Shown here: piece after piece, positions 31,873 through 38,190 of the stretch
How the letters are laid out: each line of letters begins with the position of its first letter
Numbering within the stretch: position 1 is the stretch's first letter
Made by a program: the position numbers and the translations under genes
Assembly (NCBI GenBank): GCA_023231475.1
Contig: JALJEE010002836.1
Span: forward strand, 1 to 38,190
Direction of reading: 5' to 3'
DNA: 38,190 nucleotides
Origin: Seison nebaliae
Lineage: Eukaryota > Rotifera > Pararotatoria > Seisonacea > Seisonidae
Notes under the pieces: generated by a model
What the model saw: the letters and a program-made list of their open reading frames with translations, nothing else
Told to the model about the DNA's origin: nothing
The model's database searches: none

Positions 31873-32319
31873 TCTATGAAAAACAATATTCAGGTAATCT
31901 AATTTGATGTATACTATCCAATTTTCCCGTCGCCATACTAACAACACAAAACGGCACCATTATGGATATGCTTTCAGAAACATTTAGTAAGAAAATGTAT
32001 CGATTTAAAAAATTAGCTTGAAAAATATTGTATAGTTGTAATAGCTATAGATATATATTATATATCTAGTTGTAATATTAAACTTTTCAAAATATTTATT
32101 TTTTCCTGACGCCTAAGTCATTAAGCTTTTAATTTAAGAATTTACAAATTTTATGATTATTTCATGACAACGATCATTTGATGTCGGTTGGATAATGATG
32201 TGGAGAATTAACAACATCAGTATATTCAAACAATAACAGGGTTTTCCATTTCAGTTAGAAATTTCTAGAAGAAAGATTGGAAGAATAAAATGGAATCTTT
32301 ATCAAGGGATTGTTATTAC
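31873..32319. other. AT-rich flank upstream of IQUB
   Basis: No gene. 32033-32077 holds a palindrome GATATATATTATATATC flanked by direct repeats of TAGTTGTAATA, probably a simple AT-rich structure. Confidence 0.45.
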
Positions 32320-32577
32320 GGGTGTGCCATAATTGAGGTAGAATGGTGCTTCAGTTAATGGCACATCCGAAGGGGCTTTATAAGCCTTTATATATTATAT
32401 AAGGGTTTATACACTCCGAGCTGACAAGCTATATTACCTTTCAAGATTACTGTCAGCTCGGAGGAGTACTTATAGGTTACTTGCTGGATTGGCCATTCCA
32501 TCAAAGCCGTGATGGAACTGGTGAGTCCAGCTATTTTATTGATCTTGATGATTAGTGGAAGATCATCAAGATCAATA
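32320..32577. other. Cluster of five consecutive stem-loops
   Basis: Five separate inverted repeats follow one another in about 260 bases. SL1: 32320-32330 with 32358-32368 (GGGTGTGCCAT, one G-U). SL2: 32379-32392 with 32398-32411 (TATAAGCCTTTATA, two G-U). SL3: 32414-32426 with 32451-32463, a per­fect 13-bp stem CTCCGAGCTGACA. SL4: GCTGGA at 32483-32488 with TCCAGC at 32526-32531, enclosing TTCCATCA with TGATGGAA. SL5: 32537-32552 with 32562-32577, a perfect 16-bp stem TATTGATCTTGATGAT with a 9-base loop. SL3-SL5 are richer in GC than the flanks. A structured RNA gene is possible; so is a foldback transposable element. No known RNA family is recognised. Confidence 0.65.
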
Positions 32578-33082
32578 TTATTCGTCTTGTCATCTATCAA
32601 AGATCAGTTGTTTACTACCAAGGCTTCTCATAGGACAGTTATTTCCACAAGATACAAATTTCCTCTGAACAAAACAGATGTTTCAATGATATTCAAATTG
32701 GTGTTTTCCTTTCTAATTCGACTAACTGGATTCCTTCTCATATTTCAATCTTATTTGGTTCAATTTGGGCAATTTATCAAAGATGGAGCGTCTCGTATTA
32801 ATCTGATTTCATTTTCATTCTATTTCTTTTCCTAACAAATAAATTTGATTCATGAATTCTTTATATTCATTTATGTTTAAAATAATGTTCTACAGCGAAC
32901 TTGTTGGAAACTAATAATCAGAACATACAAATAATTTGTTGGGATCTCTAAAATATTTTATTAGTTATTAAAAAAAACAAATAGTCGTATAAGTGGATTG
33001 TAATTATCATCAAATATAATTAGTAATACTATTTATTGGGTGAGGAATTTTGTTTAATAAATCTTGTTATTAAATTGGATTC
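32578..33082. other. Spacer between the stem-loop cluster and the lectin/EGF gene
   Basis: A 108-codon plus-strand frame spans 32509-32832, partly through the stem-loops, and ends hydrophobic (IFKLVFSFLIRLTGFLLIF). It starts inside SL4 and has no homology I can see, so I do not call it a gene. 32840-33080 is AT-rich with no feature. Confidence 0.4.
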
Positions 33083-34240
33083 TTAACTTTCATCATCGTT
33101 CTTACAATTGACAATAGTGTTAATTGAGAAATAATGCCGATTAATCTTATTCAGTATTATCGGTACTTGCCAACTGAGATATTTATAAACTTCGTAGATT
33201 GGAATACAGAAATCGAGAAAGATGAATAATATCAAGAGTGCACAAAAAATGCATCCAATCACGATTATTGCATCATATCGAATGTATTGATCTTCATGTA
33301 GATGAATATCTTGTGAGAATAATAAGATAAAGAATGGTGAATAGAAATTATTAACCTACTTCACATAATTCACCCCGGAAATAACTTTGACATTCACAAG
33401 TAAAATTCGATTCATCTTCTTCATGTTGAATACATTTGCCTCCGTTCTGACATCGATTTTCATAAAGACAAATCTCGAATTTTGATTGACATTTCTCGCC
33501 ATAATATTCTTCCTCACATTTACACACTTTCTGTTTATCGAAGTTTATTAATTCCGTTGAATTGAGACTATCACATAATCGATTCTGAGAAGCGTCGTTA
33601 AATTCCCGACCATTTTCGTCGATATCTTTTTTTTTGAAATAAAAATATTATAACTGAATAACATTGAAAATATAGAAGAAGTAATTTAACGATAAACAAC
33701 ACAGACAAATGAATGATTCTCTTTTTTTTCGACGATATTCAACTCCTCAGATCTCCAATTGAATATAATGGCATGTTGTTGTTTATTAAATAATGAAATG
33801 TAATTTTTATTAAGAATTTGATCACTTCCTAATTTATTGAGGAATATTGGTTGTCCTCGATTAATATCATAAGTAAATAGTCGATAGATGGGATGATAAA
33901 ATGATGATATCCAATACGTGTCATTTCCATCAGTTATATTTGATAAGAATTCAACTAATTGACAATTTGAGAAGGAATGTGTTTATGAGAGATAACTTAA
34001 ACGTATGAACGAATATGGTCTAGTGTTGCGATCAGCAAACGGACTACAACAATCGAACGAATATAATGAACCAATTTGCATATGGGGAATAGTAAATTGT
34101 TTCGAACAATTACTTTCTGCCTCTCCATAACTCATCTTTTCATTAACTAAATGAAGAATTGGTAACAGATCGTTCGATTGCAATGAAATTAATTGAAAAT
34201 GTATGAAGAAAAAATGAATGAGAATCTGAAAAACTTTCAT
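33083..34240 (-). CDS. Single-pass membrane protein with C-type-lectin-like and EGF domains
   Basis: Four exons: 34240-34003, 33954-33691, 33625-33356, 33309-33083; phases 1,1,1; 332 aa. Signal peptide MKVFQILIHFFFIHFQLIS. A C-type-lectin-like domain (about 35-168) shows MSYGEAESNCSK near its start, TYWISSFYHP in the middle and SFVCVVY at its end; the Ca/sugar motifs EPN and WND are absent, so sugar binding is doubtful. Two EGF-like modules follow: an incomplete one ending CKCEEEYYGEKC and a full one, CLYENRCQNGGKC...CECQSYFRGELC. A transmembrane helix (IIVIGCIFCALLILFIFLDF) and a 50-residue cytoplasmic tail end the protein. A cell-surface adhesion or recognition role is likely. The 65-bp intron before exon 3 ends in an A-run acceptor and is the least certain. 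Confidence 0.78.
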
Positions 34241-34382
34241 ATTTGTTCGAAAACGAATTAAATGAAATTCACGGAATTTTCATGAGTCCAACATAAATTA
34301 TGAGTATATTAGGAAAGAAGAAAGTCCATTTAAGAATTGACAAAAGGAAATATCGAAATTTTTGGAGAAAATGGAAAGAATT

Positions 34383-35214
34383 TCAATTCTTAATATTTCC
34401 TATTGGAATTTTTAATCGATAATTAACTGTATTATTGACCTGCGACTCGTTTTCTGTACGTATGCCCTGTAAGAGAATAACGAATTCGAACGACATTCCA
34501 AAAACATGAATTTCATTCAAATTCACTCTAATAATATTCGGAAACTCGAATGTCATTTTCTGATGGTTCTGTTTTTCAAATGTTTCCAGACATGTCTTTC
34601 TATTCTCGGTAGGAGAATCATCTAACAAATTAGAATCAGATATTGATAATGAGGAGGATGATATGTCTAAAAACCTTTATTTAAGTAGACTTCGAACGAT
34701 AAAGAGAATTGTTTCGGTAGACGAGTAAATTTCTTTTTCAATCGTTCCAGAGACGTGAACATATTTCTGATTTTATATTCTTTCGTCATCGATGTATCTT
34801 GTGTGATATTATCGAATTGATTGACACGAATAAAATACACTTCAAATTCGACATTAGTATCTTCCACTATATGTCGGAGATTAAGTGTGCAAATTCTCGT
34901 CTACAAATTGAGATGTTGTATGAGAATAAAAATGAATTTCCTGAACCTCTTCAAATTGCACAACTTCCCCAATATGGTGGAAGAGTGCTTGGATCTGAGT
35001 ACTCACCATTCCATAATTGATGATATGAAGAGTAACGCCTTAAAATAAAAAATGAAATGAATGAAAGAACGGAAAAATTAGAACCATGATAGTTGTAATA
35101 AACAAAATTTTTCGGTTTAATCAAACCGCGATGAAATAAAATTTCACTGAAAAAAGTGATTGCCAACTCTTTTCGAAATTGTTTTGGATCTGTCGTTTCT
35201 AAACATTTTTCCAT
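34383..35214 (-). CDS. HORMA-like protein, possibly autophagy factor ATG101
   Basis: Five exons: 35214-35085, 35038-35003, 34866-34675, 34621-34506, 34466-34383; 185 aa (human ATG101 is 218). Introns 46, 136, 53 and 39 bp. The stretch LAITFFSEILFHRGLIKPKN resembles the helix and FHR-x-GK turn of ATG101 (HTVLFHRSTGKFHY); EFEVYFIRVNQ matches the FTYVRVSS strand, and FSLSFEVYLNK fits its MSLEFYQKK strand. ATG101 is a HORMA-fold partner of ATG13 in the ULK1 complex. The C-terminal part aligns poorly and the WF-finger is not seen, so p31comet or another HORMA protein remains possible. The second donor (GTACTC, 35002) was chosen to keep frame; the adjacent GTGAGT site is stronger but out of phase. 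The start is supported by a TATA box 50 bases upstream. Confidence 0.5.
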
Positions 35215-35264
35215 TTTTAATGTAAAAGAAGAACAATTCGAATTGGACACTTCTTTTCACATTA

Positions 35265-35272
35265 TTTATATA
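35265..35272 (-). promoter_or_regulatory. TATA box of the HORMA-like gene
   Basis: TATATAAA on the minus strand, 51 bases before the ATG at 35214. This would put transcription start near 35240. Orientation and spacing fit. Confidence 0.5.
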
Positions 35273-35752
35273 AGCGTGATTGAAAAATGTTAAGTTATTT
35301 TAAAATCCAAAAATGCCGCACGTAAAAAAGAAGAAACGCAATGTTTTGTATTTTTCATCCGTTCCATTAGTGTTAAAAGTAGAACTATGATTTGCAATCT
35401 TTTCACATGGTTTAGTGAATGGTTTCCACGTTCTGTTCTACTCATTTCTTTTTATTTCACAAAATGTAACAAATTTATTTTTCACAAACAATTTAATTTT
35501 TAGTTTAGAAAGAGAAAGGAAAGTTTTAAGTCCTTTAAAATAATTTAGTAAGTAATTACCTAACATGTCATAGCTGCAAACGAAATGTAAGTTGAATATA
35601 AAAAAGGATTCACCTACTGGAAAAGCAATTGTCTACCAAAAACCATTTCAGAAAGGAAAAAACGTATATATTGTGCAATTGACGGAAATGCCGTAATCGG
35701 AACGAAATGGATTTTCTGCCATTTTCTGATTTTGAGGTGTTACGGGAAAACC
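35273..35752. other. AT-rich spacer
   Basis: No gene or clear repeat. The last 60 bases are less AT-rich and lead into the palindromic element that starts at 35753; words GAAATGG and CCATTTTC face each other at 35704-35735. Confidence 0.4.
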
Positions 35753-36079
35753 ACATTTGGTAAAGGAACCATTTGGTATACGGGACTATTTGCTAGACCG
35801 ACCGTTTGGTAGACGGACATCAATGATATATTAGTGTAGGTCCTACACTGTAGGATATTTAGAATGAAAGATCAAAAAATTCTTATCTTTTTAAATAATC
35901 CATAAATTTGGGGTAGTTTCAATGTCAAAAAAAGAAAATATCAAAAACATATACAGAACTGTATTTTGTATACGCAGTCTACAAATAGTCGGCCTACCAA
36001 ATAGTCGATCTACCAAACAGTCAGTCTACCAAATAATTTCGCCTACCAAATGGTTCCTCTACCAAATTTACCAAAATGT
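35753..36079. mobile_element. Palindromic MITE with 16-17-bp tandem repeats in its arms
   Basis: Left arm 35753-35820 is built of ACATTTGGTAAAGG, ACCATTTGGTATACGG, ACTATTTGCTAGACCG and ACCGTTTGGTAGACGG. The right arm 35977-36079 carries six reverse-complement copies (CTACCAAATAGTCGG type, ending TACCAAAATGT). The middle (35834-35855) holds two overlapping short palindromes, GTGTAGG-T-CCTACAC and CCTACA-C-TGTAGG. No coding capacity. I could not find a target-site duplication. The arm structure is that of a non-autonomous foldback-type DNA transposon. Confidence 0.75.
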
Positions 36080-36490
36080 AAGTAATTTCGTAGTTTCTTA
36101 ATTTCTCCAATCTAGGTAGGTCGGAACTCTATTCCACACACAATATCTTAAAGCAAACACAAGACTGCATAACTCCAAAACGACGAAAAGATCATGATAA
36201 CGAACAAAGATAATTTGAATAAACTTCTTCATTCCAATACTAATATTCACATTCAAACGTAGATTAGAAAAATTGCTCATGTTATTCGATGAACATCAAT
36301 GCTCTTAGCAACACTCTAAAGTTTAGAGAGAAGATTCATTCTTTTAATTTAGATAATTATTAATTTTTTGAGACATTGTTTAGAGTCTAAACATGCGATC
36401 AATATTACAAATAAACCTTCATATATTAAATAAAGGAATGAATAATAACATGTATTTAATTTTGGTAACATTTTATTTCATTAGGTTTAT
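36080..36490. other. AT-rich spacer
   Basis: A 60-codon minus-strand frame (36280-36098) has a hydrophobic stretch, but no homology and no supporting promoter; its 3' end runs close to the MITE. I see no other feature. Confidence 0.4.
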
Positions 36491-36909
36491 TTATTTAGAT
36501 TTTCTTCGAAGAGAATATTTACGATCCATTAATTCCTTTTGACGTCTAAATCGCATTTTAGTTTGTTCGCGAATAATATTGATTTCACGCTTCTTATTCC
36601 ATTCATCAATTTCTTCTTTTTCTTTGATGATTTCCCTCAAGAAATGTTCTTTTCGTTCGTGGTGGGCGGTTTCACTTTCTATCGATATCAACATTAATCC
36701 AATAATAATAGAGAAAGACTTGTTTTCTTCGACAAAGAACTGGCAGTTTTGGAAGATGACGATTTACTTATCGGTAATTTCATGACATGTTCATATATAG
36801 GCAAAAGATAATTACTTTCCCAATAAGTTTTCGCTTCGTCAATTTCTTTTTTTGAAGATCCATCAAAAATCATAAAATTTTTCGATATGGTTAAATCCAC
36901 AATGTCCAT
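36491..36909 (-). CDS. Small basic coiled-coil protein, unrecognised
   Basis: Two exons: 36909-36768 and 36678-36491, phase 1, 89-bp intron (GTAAAT donor, ATCGATAG acceptor), giving 109 aa. The first exon encodes MDIVDLTISKNFMIFDGS, then KKEIDEAKTYWESNYLLPIY. The second is one long charged helix (HHERKEHFLREIIKEKEEID, then REINIIREQTKMRFRRQKEL) ending RRKSK. The frame of exon 1 would close soon after the donor, and both frames are open only across the chosen exons. No signal peptide. It could be a small mitochondrial-ribosomal or ciliary helical protein, but I have no family match. Confidence 0.5.
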
Positions 36910-37246
36910 TCTTTTCCAAATTTACTCAATCGTCTTCTCTGGTCGTCTTGGATACCACTATTAGTTTTAAAGTTTTAAAAAATGTGATTTGTTTAAGAAT
37001 AAATGAAAAAATAGCTTAAAATTAAACTAACAAAAGTAAGAAAATTGTAAATTGTAAGCCAAAATTTATTATATCCCAAATCTTCATGCATTCGTATGAA
37101 TTTCGTCACAATTGTTCCTGGTAGCAATTACAAGGCAAAGGGTAGCCAAAGCCGATAGTGATTTGCACGAGAACGGTACCGTCCTGAAGAAAACTTCCTA
37201 TGGTTATATATTATATATATATATCTATATCTAATAGGGTATAGAT
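36910..37246. other. AT-rich spacer with AT microsatellite
   Basis: 37205-37233 is a run of TA dinucleotides. A less AT-rich patch at 37110-37200 (GGCAAAGGGTAGCCAAAG) has no gene that I recognise. Confidence 0.4.
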
Positions 37247-37474
37247 CAGGGGTGTAAATTCTTGAGGAAAATGAGTTTTTCCTCCTCAAAGATTTACACC
37301 TCGGTATACGTTAAAATAATGCATATAGATATATACCTACATTTCAATACATGGCAATATATTTTATTGCATAGCTATTTATGTCGTATACATGTAGGCT
37401 GTGTATACTATACATAAATAATAATTCTGTATAATGAGGAAAAAATCTTTCCTCCTCAAGAATTTACACCCCCG
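37247..37474. mobile_element. hAT-type MITE
   Basis: Left end CAGGGGTGTAAATTCTTGAGG (first 20 bases are CAGGGGTGTAAATTCTTGAG) and right end, reverse-complemented, CGGGGGTGTAAATTCTTGAG. CAGGGGTG-type ends are typical of hAT elements. A third copy in reverse lies just inside the left end (37279-37300, ending GATTTACACC), so the left end itself folds back. The right flank is CTCTAGAG, the nTCTAGAn type of 8-bp target favoured by many hATs; the left flank GTATAGAT matches it at five of eight positions. No coding capacity. Confidence 0.7.
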
Positions 37475-37575
37475 CTCTAGAGAAACCTTTAGGTGATCAC
37501 GGAAGGATTTCTTTGGATTTTTTTACTCTCCAACTCCAATAGAACGAAATCCAAATGGCCATCCCTGCTCTAGAG
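37475..37575. mobile_element. Second small hAT-like insert flanked by CTCTAGAG
   Basis: The 85 bases 37483-37567 lie between two perfect copies of CTCTAGAG (37475-37482 and 37568-37575). The right end reads CATCCCTG, whose complement CAGGGATG is a hAT-like end; the left end AAACCTTT does not match it, so that end is truncated or the insert arose in two steps. Inside, TTTGGATTT (37512) pairs with AAATCCAAA (37547). Confidence 0.5.
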
Positions 37576-37785
37576 CATAGATAAATTAAGAACAAATAAA
37601 GATAATTTACTTATGTAGTTACATACATCAATTTACATCTACATACATATTGTATGTAGTTCCCAATAATAAGTTGCCTCTCAATTGCGATGAACATAAG
37701 TCCAATAGTGGTGTCCAAATGATAACAAAAAGTCGTTGTCGGTCTTTTGCTCACGTCATATAAAATTTTCCAAAATTAGCAGCTA

Positions 37786-37870
37786 AATGGTCGTTTCCTC
37801 ACCCTCTTCAACGGTGATTTCCTCACCCACTTGTAAAAGTGGAAACTCAATATGGAAATTTCCTCATCCT
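37786..37870. repeat. Short tandem motif TTTCCTCACCC, three copies
   Basis: TTTCCTCACCC occurs at 37794 and 37818, and as TTTCCTCATCC at 37859, with spacings of 24 and 41. It precedes the next array. The stretch 37576-37785 holds only AT-rich DNA with a TACATACA-type inverted repeat near 37625-37660. Confidence 0.55.
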
Positions 37871-37956
37871 ATTGAAAAAAATGGGTGACAAAATTGTCTT
37901 AAAAAGACTAGTATGATTGGGGGACAGATCGTAACCCTATATAAAAATTTTGCAGC

Positions 37957-38095
37957 GGACAGTTCTCAACCTAGTTTTTTATACTTCCGGACAGTTTTCA
38001 ACCTTTTATTAATTTTCCGGACAGTTCTCAACCTTCTATTAAGCTTGCGAACAGTTCTCAACTTTTTGAGAAAAAAAGGACAGTTCTCAACTTCC
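37957..38095. repeat. Tandem array of GGACAGTTCTCAACC, five copies
   Basis: Copies start at 37957, 37989, 38019, 38049 and 38078, a period of 29-32 bases, with an A/T-rich spacer between them. The fourth reads GAACAGTTCTCAAC. A partial related word occurs at 38175 (AGTTCTCAAAC), so the array may go on past the window. The core GGACAGTT is also the complement of the AACTGTCC ending of modules in the 17475-17750 array. Confidence 0.8.
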
Positions 38096-38190
38096 AAACA
38101 TAATGAAAATTGAACTGGAAAAATAATAACCGTGCATAAAAATCCTCCAGAGGACCGTTATTAACTCATAATTAGTTCTCAAACTTTCGA

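Noticed and set aside
36098-36280. 60-codon minus-strand frame with a hydrophobic stretch.
   Set aside because: No homology, no promoter, and it runs to the edge of the palindromic MITE.
1-38190. tRNA, rRNA, spliced-leader, CRISPR or viral-type genes.
   Set aside because: I looked for tRNA box B (GGTTCRAATCC), rRNA-like blocks, regular spacer arrays and capsid/envelope or LTR-type polymerase motifs on both strands and found none I could support.

Overview
The window looks like nuclear DNA of a small, AT-rich, compact animal genome. Genes are split by very short introns (mostly 39-75 bp). The proteins are metazoan: an adhesion GPCR, an ATMIN/ASCIZ factor, a SWEET transporter and a kinesin-6. 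Three genes (IQUB, STPG1, a Tctex1 light chain) belong to motile cilia or sperm tails, so a ciliated animal is likely; nematodes and mites, which lack motile cilia, are unlikely. A rotifer- or orthonectid-like animal would fit, but I cannot name the taxon. I place 45 introns; 37 have T at donor position +3 (GTT...), unlike the usual GTA/GTG.

Layout. 1-768 (-): N-terminal part of a KIF20-type kinesin-6. 1045-4103: decayed LINE (-) and a Tc1/mariner transposase remnant (+). 4617-5288 (+): intronless SWEET transporter. 5845-7104 (+): intronless ATMIN/ASCIZ homologue with LC8-docking TQT motifs. 8438-9307 (-): unrecognised coiled-coil protein. 9625-10005: unexplained GC-rich island with inverted repeats. 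11310-12800: two LINE remnants head to head. 13297-16253 (+): tandem pair of secreted protein-kinase-like genes. 16640-17750: hAT transposase remnant running into a hairpin-forming minisatellite. 17847-18619 (-): Tctex1-domain dynein light chain. 19022-26426 (-): a 20-exon adhesion GPCR (1583 aa) with SUEL lectin, mucin-like stalk, three sushi domains, GAIN/GPS and 7TM. 28184-29444 (+): STPG1. 29506-31872 (-): IQUB, convergent with STPG1. 32320-32577: five consecutive stem-loops. 33083-34240 (-): C-type-lectin-like/EGF membrane protein. 34383-35214 (-): HORMA-like protein, perhaps ATG101. 35753-36079: palindromic MITE. 36491-36909 (-): small basic coiled-coil protein. 37247-38095: hAT-type MITE and short tandem arrays.

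Functional links. IQUB (radial spoke 1), STPG1 and the Tctex1 light chain are cilium-related. ATMIN controls and binds the dynein light chain LC8 in other animals, and the IQUB here also carries conserved TQT motifs. The kinase pair probably works in the secretory pathway or outside the cell. All exon models were worked out by hand from reading frame, splice dinucleotides, intron phase and remembered family alignments; no search was run.
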